A stretch of 10,720 bases of DNA from Phytoactinopolyspora endophytica (GTDB taxonomy: Bacteria; Actinomycetota; Actinomycetes; Jiangellales; Jiangellaceae). Below the pieces are notes generated by a model. It did no database searches, was not told the origin of the DNA, and saw only the letters and a program-made list of their open reading frames with translations. Shown in pieces: positions 1-7,417 of this stretch; the first letter of the stretch is position 1; every line of letters starts with the position of its first letter. Both the position numbers and the translations under genes were made by a program. The DNA lies in contig NZ_ML142857.1 of assembly GCF_004138495.1 (NCBI RefSeq), forward strand, positions 18,145-28,864. The letters run 5' to 3'.

Positions 1-2582
1 GCGAAGGCGGCGGCAACGCCGTCGGCCTGGAGGAAGGGCCAGAGCTCGGCATCCTCCGCGAGGCCGAAGAGCGCCGCGCCGTCGGGTACGCCGGCATCGA
101 GAACATCTACAACCTCGACAAGGTCGACCTCTTCTACACCCTCAGCGCGCCGTTGCACCGCGATGCGTGGGACTCCGAGGCCGAGGATGACACCCTGGCG
201 CGTGTCGTGCGCACCCTGCGGACGACCAAGCCCGAGGTCATCGTCACCATGAACCCATCCCCCACCCCGGGCAACCACGGCGGCCATCAAGAGGCCGCGC
301 GGCTCGCTGTCGAGGCGTACCAGGCCGCGGCCGACCCGGAGGCCTTCCCCGAGCAGATCGAAGACGAGGGCCTCGAGCCCTGGGCAGCCGGGCGCATCCT
401 GCAGGGCGGAGCGTCGGGCTCCGGCGTCACCGGGTCCGCCTGCGAGACCACGCCGTACGAGCCGAACGACCCGTCCGCCCGAGTCTTCGGCACCTGGCAG
501 GGCCGGACGTCCGAGGAGGCCGGCGAGACCTGGGCGCTGCTCGAACGGCGGGCCCAGTGGGAGTACGCGAGCCAAGGCTGGGCGGGCTTCCCATCTCCGC
601 CGGAGGACCCCGAGCAGATCGGGTGTGACTGGCTCACGCTGATCGACAGCCGGACGCCGCATCCGGATCCGGCCAGCGGGCCGACGGCGGCCGTCGAGGG
701 CGCCGTGCTACCGATCGACGGAGGGCTTCCGCTCGGTACCGAGCTGACCGTCGAGCCCGCGTCGTTCACCTTCCGTCCCGGTGTCTCCTTCGACGCCACC
801 GTCAGTGTGAAGGCGGCCGACCGCCCGCTGCTCCGCCCGCAGGTGGAGGTAGACGTCCCCGACGGCTGGACCGTCGATGAGGTCGGCGATCTGCCACGCG
901 CGGTAGCCCCCGGTAAAGAGGTGACCGTCGACGCGGTGATCACCCCCGCCGACGACGCCGAGATCGGCGGCCGGTTCAACCTCGGAGCGACCGTGACCAC
1001 GCGGGACGGCGCCAGCGGACGTAACGCAGCGGCCGTCGAGGCGGTCAACGAGGTGCACGGCCGGCTCTCCGCACGGGAAGAGATCGCGGACTTCAACAGC
1101 TGGACGCACGAGCAGAACGTGCCGAAGCTGGAGACGCTGATCGCTCAGACGACGTCGGTCGGCACCGGCCGGACCCAGGAGGTCACGGTCGACGTCACCA
1201 ACGACGGCGACGACACGGCCAGCGGTTCCGTGGCCCTCGACCTCGCCGACGGCTTCGCGGCCGAGCCGGCCGAGCAGCCGTTCGACGCTCTCGCGGCCGG
1301 CGAGTCGACGTCGGCGACGTTCGAGGTCACCAACACCGACACCTCGCTGCCGACGTCGAGCAACGCCGAGGGCGGCGGTTACGATTTCCAGATTCTCACC
1401 ACGTTCGACTCGACGACGGACGTGCAGGACGCTCTGCTCGAGCTGGTGCCGACCAGCGAGGTCCCACAGCTTGACGAGGAACCGGTGCTCGACGGCGTCG
1501 CTGACGAAGGTGAGTACCCGGGCGAGGAACTCGACGCGTCCACGCACTGGGAGGGTGAAGAGACCGGAGCCGAAGACATCTCGGCGACGACCAAGGTCAA
1601 CTTCACCGACGAGGCGCTGTTCGTGTTCGTGGACGTCACGGACGACACCCTGGGCACGGTGCTGGAGCCAGAGGACTGTAAGCGGCACTGGCGGACCGAC
1701 TCGGTCGAGCTCACGATCGACCCGCGCGGGACGTCGGAGAACGCATCCACGGCGTTCAAGACCGGCATCTTCCCCATCACGGATGACCCGGAGAACGGCA
1801 ACCCGCCGTGCTACGAGCGCGACGCCGACAACCATCAGGGCCCGGGCGAGGATACCGCCCCGGGCATGGAGGTCGCCTCCGTGGTGCGCGGTGTGCGCGA
1901 GACCGCACACACCGCCGCCTGCGGGTCCTGCGGGTGCGCCGCATGCACGGGCGCGGCGGCTCAGGTCGAGTCGGCGGAGGACGGGTACGACGGCTACACC
2001 CTTGAGGTGAAGATCCCGTTCGAGGATCTGCCGGACACGGTGGATCCGGACCGGATGGGCTTCGACGTCCTGGTCTACGACTCCGACACGCAGGACAAGA
2101 CCGGGCAGACCCGCATCGGCTGGTCGACGTTCGGTGGCGTGCAGGCGAACCCGCAGGCCTGGGGTCTGCTGACGCTGCCGGGCCTGGCGGAGTCGGAGCC
2201 CGCCCCGAAGGACCCGATCCTGCCCTCGGAGGCGGCGCTCAGCGTCAATTCACCGCAGAGCATCGCCCAGTCCGCCGTCGACGGTGTCCCGCTCGGCAGC
2301 GGGCCCGGCCTGGGGTCGAAGGCTCTGGAGGTCAGGTCGGCATCGCTCTCCGGCGACGACGCGGAGGTCCAGCTGCGCACTCGTGGTTCTGGCAAGGCCA
2401 ACGTGTTCGTCTGGGACGGCGAGAACGTCGTCGGCTCGGTGAGTGGTGTGGACGTCGACAACGGCAAGACGACGGTCGATGTCCCGCTGGAGACCGATGA
2501 TGACACAGGCGACGACCTCGAGGTCCTCGTCGCGTTCATGACCGGCGACGGCACCGCATCGGCGGCTGCACCACTCGGCTGA
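1..2582 (+). CDS. PIG-L family N-deacetylase with beta-sandwich and CBM9-like domains (5' partial)
   Basis: The reading frame is open from base 3 to the TGA at 2580-2582 (859 residues visible), so the start lies upstream. Residues 1-25 carry the EGGGN and LGxxRexE pattern that follows the AHPDDE metal site in PIG-L/LmbE deacetylases. AHPDDE itself is outside the window. Residues 89-96 (TPGNHGGH, His92 and His95) match the second metal/catalytic histidine motif. The family removes N-acetyl groups from amino sugars with zinc. Around 247-350 and 382-455 are two beta-rich segments resembling the NPCBM-associated NEW3 domain. Residues about 487-728 resemble a CBM9/DOMON-like carbohydrate-binding domain (LDGVADEGEY, DSVELTIDPRG, TLEVKIPFEDL). 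A CxxCxCxxC cluster at Cys640, 643, 645 and 648 interrupts that domain. The Asp/Glu-rich modular architecture implies secretion, but the signal peptide is not visible. The substrate is unknown. The PIG-L and CBM9 calls are firm; the NEW3 calls are moderate. Confidence 0.85.
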   Translation, partial: EGGGNAVGLEEGPELGILREAEERRAVGYAGIENIYNLDKVDLFYTLSAPLHRDAWDSEAEDDTLARVVRTLRTTKPEVIVTMNPSPTPGNHGGHQEAARLAVEAYQAAADPEAFPEQIEDEGLEPWAAGRILQGGASGSGVTGSACETTPYEPNDPSARVFGTWQGRTSEEAGETWALLERRAQWEYASQGWAGFPSPPEDPEQIGCDWLTLIDSRTPHPDPASGPTAAVEGAVLPIDGGLPLGTELTVEPASFTFRPGVSFDATVSVKAADRPLLRPQVEVDVPDGWTVDEVGDLPRAVAPGKEVTVDAVITPADDAEIGGRFNLGATVTTRDGASGRNAAAVEAVNEVHGRLSAREEIADFNSWTHEQNVPKLETLIAQTTSVGTGRTQEVTVDVTNDGDDTASGSVALDLADGFAAEPAEQPFDALAAGESTSATFEVTNTDTSLPTSSNAEGGGYDFQILTTFDSTTDVQDALLELVPTSEVPQLDEEPVLDGVADEGEYPGEELDASTHWEGEETGAEDISATTKVNFTDEALFVFVDVTDDTLGTVLEPEDCKRHWRTDSVELTIDPRGTSENASTAFKTGIFPITDDPENGNPPCYERDADNHQGPGEDTAPGMEVASVVRGVRETAHTAACGSCGCAACTGAAAQVESAEDGYDGYTLEVKIPFEDLPDTVDPDRMGFDVLVYDSDTQDKTGQTRIGWSTFGGVQANPQAWGLLTLPGLAESEPAPKDPILPSEAALSVNSPQSIAQSAVDGVPLGSGPGLGSKALEVRSASLSGDDAEVQLRTRGSGKANVFVWDGENVVGSVSGVDVDNGKTTVDVPLETDDDTGDDLEVLVAFMTGDGTASAAAPLG

Positions 2583-2604
2583 CCCGGCCGGGAGGAACAC
2601 GGAC

Positions 2605-2664
2605 GACCCCTCTGGCCCTGCACATGGTGACGCACAAGGCTCACCGGGCAGGGCCAGAGGGGTC
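2605..2664 (+). terminator. Strong hairpin terminator after the PIG-L gene
   Basis: A perfect 17-bp inverted repeat pairs 2605-2621 (GACCCCTCTGGCCCTGC) with 2648-2664. Inside the 26-nt loop, GGTGA at 2626-2630 can pair with TCACC at 2641-2645, which lengthens the structure. It starts 22 nt after the TGA of the deacetylase gene. There is no U-run, which is usual for actinobacterial hairpin terminators. The next gene is on the same strand, so this hairpin probably isolates the two transcripts. Confidence 0.85.
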
Positions 2665-2750
2665 ACTCATGTTGCGGCCACGGAGCGTGCCCGCCACCGG
2701 GTCGTAGGTGAACGCCCGACGATCAATTCGAGACGATCCAAAATGGGTAA

Positions 2751-2786
2751 TAGGTCCTAGAAAAACGGAGATCGGGTGGCTACTGT
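2751..2786 (+). promoter_or_regulatory. Possible promoter for the aminotransferase gene
   Basis: TAGAAA at 2758-2763 and TACTGT at 2781-2786 are 17 nt apart and fit a weak sigma-70-type promoter (4 of 6 for the -35; TAnnnT for the -10). The predicted start of transcription would be near 2793, about 35 nt before the GTG. The 9-bp palindrome TAGGTCCTA at 2751-2759 overlaps the -35 and could be an operator. The stretch is visibly more A/T-rich than the genes around it. The assignment is by eye only and uncertain. Confidence 0.3.
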
Positions 2787-2815
2787 GTTCTCCACTGGCC
2801 GTGTGTCTGAGCCCT

Positions 2816-2821
2816 GGGAGG
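2816..2821 (+). promoter_or_regulatory. Ribosome binding site that fixes the aminotransferase start
   Basis: GGGAGG lies 6 nt before the GTG at 2828. The frame stays open further upstream to an in-frame GTG at 2708, but that start has no Shine-Dalgarno sequence. The extra 40 residues also do not look like the aminotransferase N-terminus, which begins with the family-typical segment LALHGGTPIR just after 2828. Confidence 0.75.
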
Positions 2822-2827
2822 CCGCTC

Positions 2828-4093
2828 GTGCCGTACGAACCGTCACTCGCCCTGCATGGCGGAACGCCGATCCGCACAGCTCCGTTCCCGTCGGTGTCGG
2901 ACGCGGCCGGCCGGCGGCTCGGCGACGAGGAAATCGTCGCGTTGGAACGCGTCGTCCGCAGTGGGCAGTTGAATTCGACCGTAGGCGCCGAGACGCGCGC
3001 GTTCGAGCGGGAGTTCGCCGAGTACTACGGCGTGCCACACGCGGTGGCGTCGAGCACTGGGACATCGGCCATTCACCTGGCCGTCGCAGCCGTGAACCCC
3101 GAGCCGGGTGACGAGATCATTACGACGAGCCTCTCAGACGCCGGTACCGTGCTCCCGATCCTGTCCCAGAACGCGGTGCCCGTCTTCGCCGACGTCGATG
3201 CGGCGACCGGCAACCTCGACGTCGCCTGCGTCAGGGAGATGATCACTCCTCGGACGCGGGCGATCATCGCCGTCCATCTGTTCGGGCAGCCCGCTCCGGT
3301 AGCCGAACTGCGCGCACTTGCCGACGAGCGGGACCTGGTGCTGATCGAGGACTGCGCCCAGGCCTACCTGACCCGTTGTGGGCCGGACGGTGCCCTCGCC
3401 GGCACCGTGGGTCATCTGGGGTGTTTCAGCCTGCAGCAGTCGAAGCACATCACCGCGGGCGACGGCGGCATCACGATCGGAACCGACGACGATCTGGCCC
3501 GCCGAGCTCGGCTGTTCGCGGACAAGGCGTGGCCACGCGACACGGACGAACGGACGCATCTGTTCCTCGGGCTGAACTATCGCATGACCGAGCTGCAGGC
3601 GGCCGTCGCTCGTGAGCAGCTGAAGAAACTCGCCGGTGCGGTCGACAGCCGGTGCAAGGCGGCTGAGCCGCTGAACGCCGCAATCGGGGCTCTCCCCGGC
3701 CTGGCGACGGGTTTGACGGAAGGGGCGACCTACTGGCTGTACCCGGTGTTCGTCGACCCGGCGGTCGCCGGTGCGGACGCGCATCGGTACGCCGATGCAC
3801 TGCGGGCAGAGGGCATTCCGGCCGTCGGCGGGTACATCCCGCGGCCGCTCTACCTCACGCCCGCCCTGGCGGAACGACGTACGTACGGCGAGTCGGGCTA
3901 CCCGCTGTCCGCGCCGCCGGCCGACGTCGCGCCGCGGTACGAGGCCGGACTGTGCCCCGCGACCGAGGCACTGATCGGCGAGCGGATGCTCGTGATCCCC
4001 TGGAACGAGAACTACAGCGGCGACGATGTCGCCGACATCATCGCCGCACTGGAAAAGATCCACCACACCTTCACCGACGCGCCAGCACCATGA
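2828..4093 (+). CDS. DegT/DnrJ/EryC1/StrS family PLP-dependent aminotransferase
   Basis: This is a 421-residue fold-type I PLP enzyme of the sugar and cyclitol aminotransferase family, the usual length. The N-terminus LALHGGTPIR is typical of the StsC/AHBA-synthase-like branch. The substrate-loop region ASSTGTSAIHLA is about 75 residues in. Asp175 in IEDCAQA should bind the PLP pyridine nitrogen, and Lys206 in SLQQSKHITAGDGG is the predicted Schiff-base lysine, so the enzyme should be catalytically competent. The family transfers an amino group, usually from Glu or Gln, to a keto-sugar or keto-cyclitol; some members are dehydratases instead. It stands alone on its transcript, between the 2605-2664 terminator and the 4090-4140 hairpin. 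No dTDP-sugar biosynthesis genes are next to it, and its carbohydrate-processing neighbours suggest a role in amino-sugar or cyclitol metabolism. The exact substrate is unknown. Confidence 0.9.
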   Translation: MPYEPSLALHGGTPIRTAPFPSVSDAAGRRLGDEEIVALERVVRSGQLNSTVGAETRAFEREFAEYYGVPHAVASSTGTSAIHLAVAAVNPEPGDEIITTSLSDAGTVLPILSQNAVPVFADVDAATGNLDVACVREMITPRTRAIIAVHLFGQPAPVAELRALADERDLVLIEDCAQAYLTRCGPDGALAGTVGHLGCFSLQQSKHITAGDGGITIGTDDDLARRARLFADKAWPRDTDERTHLFLGLNYRMTELQAAVAREQLKKLAGAVDSRCKAAEPLNAAIGALPGLATGLTEGATYWLYPVFVDPAVAGADAHRYADALRAEGIPAVGGYIPRPLYLTPALAERRTYGESGYPLSAPPADVAPRYEAGLCPATEALIGERMLVIPWNENYSGDDVADIIAALEKIHHTFTDAPAP

Positions 4094-4140
4094 TCATGAA
4101 CAGTAACCGCCCACATCGAACGGTTACTGTTCATGATCAT
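4090..4140. terminator. Bidirectional hairpin between convergent genes
   Basis: The 20-nt arm 4090-4109 (ATGATCATGAACAGTAACCG) is exactly repeated in inverted orientation at 4121-4140, with an 11-nt loop. The left arm includes the aminotransferase TGA stop (4091-4093). The right arm ends 14 nt before the stop of the opposite-strand gene at 4155. The placement fits a shared terminator for both transcripts. The arms are A/T-richer than the surroundings and each ends in the self-complementary ATGATCAT, which is unusual for a high-GC terminator. Confidence 0.85.
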
Positions 4141-4154
4141 CGCGTCGTGCCGGC

Positions 4155-5843
4155 TCAGGCCGGACTCTGCGCCGCGTGGTTGATTCGTGCGACGTCGTAG
4201 GCCGTCGAAGGGAACACGGCATACTCGTGGCTGTTGAACATGTCGCGCAGGTGCGTGAGGATCGACCCGTCCCACGGCGTCAGGTCGGCCCAGGCGCCGG
4301 CTTGACGTTCGTACGCTTCGAGGCCGGTCGGCCCGCGGCCGTCGATGAATCGGTTGACGGTCAGTGATCCGTCGTCGGTGACGACGGCGACGTTCTGGGT
4401 GAACGTGGCGGCGAAGCGTTCCATGTCCGCTCCGGTGAAGACCGGCTTTCCCGTGCCCGCGAACACAGGGATGTCGCGAAACATCTCCAAGGCGAAGTTC
4501 ATGTCGATTTGGCCGTGACTGACGTCCTCCGCACTCTGGTTCCCCGGTAACCATGGCCGGTACTCCGAGGCGGGGTCGTCGATGTCCCAGCCGCTGTAGA
4601 CCCGGCCCTTGGACCACCAGTACGGCCATACGTAGGCGCCGCCCTCGGTGATCGTCAGATCGCCGTGGAACGTCCGCGCCATGGCTCGCGTCCGGTCGAC
4701 GTAGCGGGCATCGCCCGTGACCGCGGCCAACTGCAGGGTGGCTCGGCCGAGTGCGAGGAACTGGTTGATCGGAAGATCGATCCCCGCCCACCAGACGGGA
4801 GCGCCCGGGAGCGCAACGTAGTATCCCTCGCCGCGTTCGGTCTCGCGCCATTCCGGATCATGAACTGCGACGGCTTCCTCCGCGGCGGTCAGGTAGGTGT
4901 CCGCACGCTTGCGGTACAGCGACTTCGCCCGCAGGTTCGGGTCCGACCGGACGATTCGCGCGAACATGACGAGTGGAAGCGCGATCTGGCCGGTGTGGAC
5001 ACCGAAGACGTACGGTGGCGAGATCATCTGGTAGTCACCCATGGCGACGTTGTTCTGGGCGGAACCACGTTGGCGCAGGTCTTTCAGCGTGACCTGCACA
5101 CGGTCCGGCGACTCCGTTCGGAAACCTCGCAGGACTCGGTTTACGGCGTAGTCGTCGCTCGCCGGGTCCAGAACGAGATTGTCGTAACGTGTCGTCCTGC
5201 CGTAGAAGTGGTGTCGAACCTCGAGGCGGAACGTTCCGTCTCTCGACCCCGGCGACACCGTGGCTACGGCCTCGTCGGCGTATGCCAGCGCCGTGCGCAC
5301 CTGAAGAACGGGGCGGCCCTGGGTATCGGGCACGACGGCCGTACCCACCGTGTAGTGATGGTTCGCGCGCCACGCGGGCTGGGAGGCATCCCGATAGTCG
5401 CGCACTCCGCGCTCGCTGTCGCGGTTCGCCAGGACGTGGTCGATGTGGTCGACCATCTTGTCCAGGTAGTACGTGTCCCCGTACGTCTGGTACATGAGCG
5501 CATACCCCTGCAGGAGGTACGCCTCTCCCCAAGCGAGTTTCCCGCTGAGCCCCGAGCTGTCTTTGTCGTTCGTCTCGTCCTTCCAGCCGTGTCCGTCGTT
5601 GAAGGACTGGTCGAGGTGGTCGAAAGCCTCGCGGGTAACGGAGTCGGATTCTCCGCGTCCGGCGGCCCAGGCGGCCTCCGGACGCGTACCGGGCAGGCTG
5701 ACGGCTCCGACGGCTGGGGCGACGGTCACGCCCAGCGCGGCGGTGCCGACGCCGAGCACGCGCCCAAGGAATGTCCTTCGCGTTGTGCCGGCAGGGCGCT
5801 TCTCTGGCGTGTGGTGCGATGTGCGCCGGCTTCGGCTATTCAT
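4155..5843 (-). CDS. Tat-exported protein, probable alpha/alpha-toroid carbohydrate-active enzyme, family not recognised
   Basis: The product is 562 residues from the ATG at 5843. The frame extends to an ATG pair at 5888-5883, but those codons have no Shine-Dalgarno sequence and overlap the likely -10 element. The N-terminus is a twin-arginine signal (Arg22-Arg23 in TTRRTFLG, a hydrophobic stretch at about 25-49, possible AxA cleavage near residue 60), so it is exported folded. The mature part has many helical segments, is rich in Trp, Tyr and His, and has motifs such as LAWGEAYLLQGYA, VWWAGIDLPINQFLALGRA and EDVSHGQIDMNFALEMF (Glu439, Asp440, His443). This texture resembles alpha/alpha-barrel glycan hydrolases, lyases or epimerases. 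I cannot assign a Pfam or CAZy family. It is transcribed alone, divergent from the sugar epimerase gene and convergent with the aminotransferase. Coding status and export are firm; enzymatic function is inference. Confidence 0.88.
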   Translation of the reverse strand: MNSRSRRTSHHTPEKRPAGTTRRTFLGRVLGVGTAALGVTVAPAVGAVSLPGTRPEAAWAAGRGESDSVTREAFDHLDQSFNDGHGWKDETNDKDSSGLSGKLAWGEAYLLQGYALMYQTYGDTYYLDKMVDHIDHVLANRDSERGVRDYRDASQPAWRANHHYTVGTAVVPDTQGRPVLQVRTALAYADEAVATVSPGSRDGTFRLEVRHHFYGRTTRYDNLVLDPASDDYAVNRVLRGFRTESPDRVQVTLKDLRQRGSAQNNVAMGDYQMISPPYVFGVHTGQIALPLVMFARIVRSDPNLRAKSLYRKRADTYLTAAEEAVAVHDPEWRETERGEGYYVALPGAPVWWAGIDLPINQFLALGRATLQLAAVTGDARYVDRTRAMARTFHGDLTITEGGAYVWPYWWSKGRVYSGWDIDDPASEYRPWLPGNQSAEDVSHGQIDMNFALEMFRDIPVFAGTGKPVFTGADMERFAATFTQNVAVVTDDGSLTVNRFIDGRGPTGLEAYERQAGAWADLTPWDGSILTHLRDMFNSHEYAVFPSTAYDVARINHAAQSPA

Positions 5844-6099
5844 GAGCGTCACCGCTTCCCGATCGTTCGACCCGCCCGACGACATCATCGGGCGACATAT
5901 CTAGCGCGTCAATGTTTCGGACGCATAATTTTGTGATTAGCATGTGTTCGTAATCGTCTTGGGCGCTGCCAGTGTCAGCGGCATGAGCGAAAGGGACATC
6001 CGAAACCCGACCATGACCGAGGCGTCGTGCCGTGTCGCCATCGGCGCGGCCGCCCGTCGGATGAGATGCAGAAGCATCGAGGCAGATCGGAAGTGTGAC
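5844..6099. promoter_or_regulatory. Divergent intergenic region between the Tat protein gene and the epimerase gene
   Basis: This 256-nt stretch separates two genes transcribed away from each other. An A/T-rich core at about 5910-5945 contains CATAAT (5924-5929), a possible plus-strand -10, but no convincing -35 goes with it. The part from 5944 to 6099 is open in the epimerase frame and may be coding if an upstream start is used. I see no terminator and no clear palindromic operator here. Confidence 0.4.
5884..5912 (-). promoter_or_regulatory. Likely promoter of the Tat-exported protein gene
   Basis: On the minus strand TTGACG (5912-5907) and GATGAT (5889-5884) are separated by 17 nt. The transcript would start near 5877, giving a leader of about 34 nt before the ATG at 5843. 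Candidate ribosome binding sites are GGGAAG (5860-5855, 11-nt spacing) and GGTGA (5853-5849, 5-nt spacing). Confidence 0.45.
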
Positions 6100-7389
6100 G
6101 TGGACCTGCGGCAGCATCTCTTCGATGACGTCCTGGCGTGGTGGCTCACGCGGGGACCCGACGACCAGTACGGCGGGGTCTTCACGTGCTGGGACAACCG
6201 CGGAGTCCGGCTCCTGTCCACCGACAAGTACACCTGGTCACAAGGACGGTGGCTCTGGCTTCTCGCCGCGGCGGCGGATGCGGTGCGACGCGGGTCGGCG
6301 CCCGACGGATCGGCGGTGACGGTCGAGAGATGCCTGACGGAAGCCCGGTCCACCGCACGGTTCCTGCGCTCGGGCGTCGTGCAACCAGACCACTCGACCG
6401 CGTACGTCACTGACCGCGCCGGCACCGCATTCGAACCGTCGCCGGGCTCGGGGCTGTCGACGAGCGTGTTCGCCGACTGCTTCGTCGCGCTCGGGTTCGC
6501 CCGCTTGGCTCAGGTCGAGTGCGACGAGGAACTCGGCGCACTCGCGGAACTGATCCTGCTTTCTGCCGGCGCCAGAATCGGCGACGGCACCGCACGCACT
6601 GAGCCGTACCCCGTCCACCCGGCGTTCGCCTCATTCGCACTCCCAATGATCCAACTCGGCACCGCGACCGAGGTCTATCGGGCAACAAGCTCCGATGCCT
6701 CAGCACAGGTGGCGGCCGGCGCCGTGCGGGCACTCGTCGACCGGTTTCGAGGCGGGGACAACGGAGCCGACTTGTATGAGCAGCCTCCCCTGCGGGACGG
6801 AGTCGCTGACTCGCTACTGGCTCGCCACCGTGCACCCGGGCATGCGCTGGAGTGCCTGTGGTTCCTGGTACACGCGATCGACGTCGTCCCGGCTGCCGCG
6901 CGAGCATTGCAGGACGCGGCGCTGGGGCCTGAGTGGATATGCGAATCGGCTCGTCGGTCGCTCACACTCGGCTGGGACGACGAACATGGCGGGTTGTTGC
7001 GATATGTCGACGTCGACGGCGGCCCACCACGCGGCCGGCTGCTGGACGACCCGTACGAACGGCTGGTGACCGAGACGTGGGACACCAAGCTGTGGTGGCC
7101 GCATGCGGAGGCTTTGTACACCACGGCGCTCCTGTCCGCCAAGTACATGGATTCCGAACTGAGCCGGTGGTATGAACGCCTTTTGCGCTACACGTTCTCG
7201 GTCTTTCCCGCGGGCCCAGGTCAGGAGTGGATCCAGATCCGGGACCGGACAGGCGCGCCGCTGGACCGCACGGTGGCGCTCCCCGTGAAGGATCCGTTCC
7301 ACATCGCCCGAGCCCTGTTGCTCCTCATTGATCTCGAACCTCCGGAACACTGCGGCGCCTCTCGGCCACCACATGAGCCAGGGAGATAA
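6100..7389 (+). CDS. AGE/RnBP family sugar 2-epimerase or isomerase
   Basis: The product is 429 residues from the chosen GTG, an alpha6/alpha6-barrel enzyme of the N-acylglucosamine 2-epimerase superfamily (usual length about 390-420). Family signatures in order are PDDQYGGVFTCWDNRG, DKYTWSQGRWLW (Arg50), HRAPGHALE (His248, Glu251), TKLWWPHAEAL and VKDPFHIARAL (His401). Arg50 and the two histidines match the conserved catalytic set, so activity is expected. Members interconvert epimers or aldose/ketose pairs of free sugars such as GlcNAc/ManNAc, mannose/fructose or glucose/mannose; the substrate is not readable. No signal peptide is seen, so it acts in the cytoplasm. GTG 6100 is chosen because GGAAG lies 6 nt upstream and the family fold begins there. 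Alternative in-frame starts are ATG 6061, ATG 5983 and GTG 5944, none with a good Shine-Dalgarno sequence. Product confidence is high and start confidence moderate. Confidence 0.87.
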   Translation: MDLRQHLFDDVLAWWLTRGPDDQYGGVFTCWDNRGVRLLSTDKYTWSQGRWLWLLAAAADAVRRGSAPDGSAVTVERCLTEARSTARFLRSGVVQPDHSTAYVTDRAGTAFEPSPGSGLSTSVFADCFVALGFARLAQVECDEELGALAELILLSAGARIGDGTARTEPYPVHPAFASFALPMIQLGTATEVYRATSSDASAQVAAGAVRALVDRFRGGDNGADLYEQPPLRDGVADSLLARHRAPGHALECLWFLVHAIDVVPAAARALQDAALGPEWICESARRSLTLGWDDEHGGLLRYVDVDGGPPRGRLLDDPYERLVTETWDTKLWWPHAEALYTTALLSAKYMDSELSRWYERLLRYTFSVFPAGPGQEWIQIRDRTGAPLDRTVALPVKDPFHIARALLLLIDLEPPEHCGASRPPHEPGR

Positions 7390-7400
7390 TTTCGGCCCGC

Positions 7401-7406
7401 GATAAT
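7401..7406 (+). promoter_or_regulatory. Candidate -10 element before the small ORF
   Basis: GATAAT matches the TATAAT consensus at 5 of 6 positions and sits about 30 nt upstream of an AGGAG sequence. No good -35 is present at 16-18 nt. It also lies only 12 nt after the epimerase stop, so the small ORF could instead be read through from the epimerase transcript. Confidence 0.25.
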
Positions 7407-7417
7407 TGGCATTGCCG

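Noticed and set aside
708..1910. Minus-strand open frame of 400 codons inside the PIG-L gene
   Set aside because: It is an Arg/Val/Gly-rich shadow frame with no ribosome binding site, overlapping well-supported domains on the plus strand.
4090..4140. The inverted repeat considered as a MITE or insertion-sequence end
   Set aside because: The whole element is a 51-bp hairpin with no target-site duplication and no room for an inner element. Its position between two convergent stops fits a terminator better.
4665..5936. Plus-strand open frame of 423 codons opposite the Tat-exported protein gene
   Set aside because: The minus-strand frame has a Tat signal, a promoter and protein-like composition. 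The plus frame has none of these and is Arg/Val/Gly-rich, as expected for an antisense shadow.
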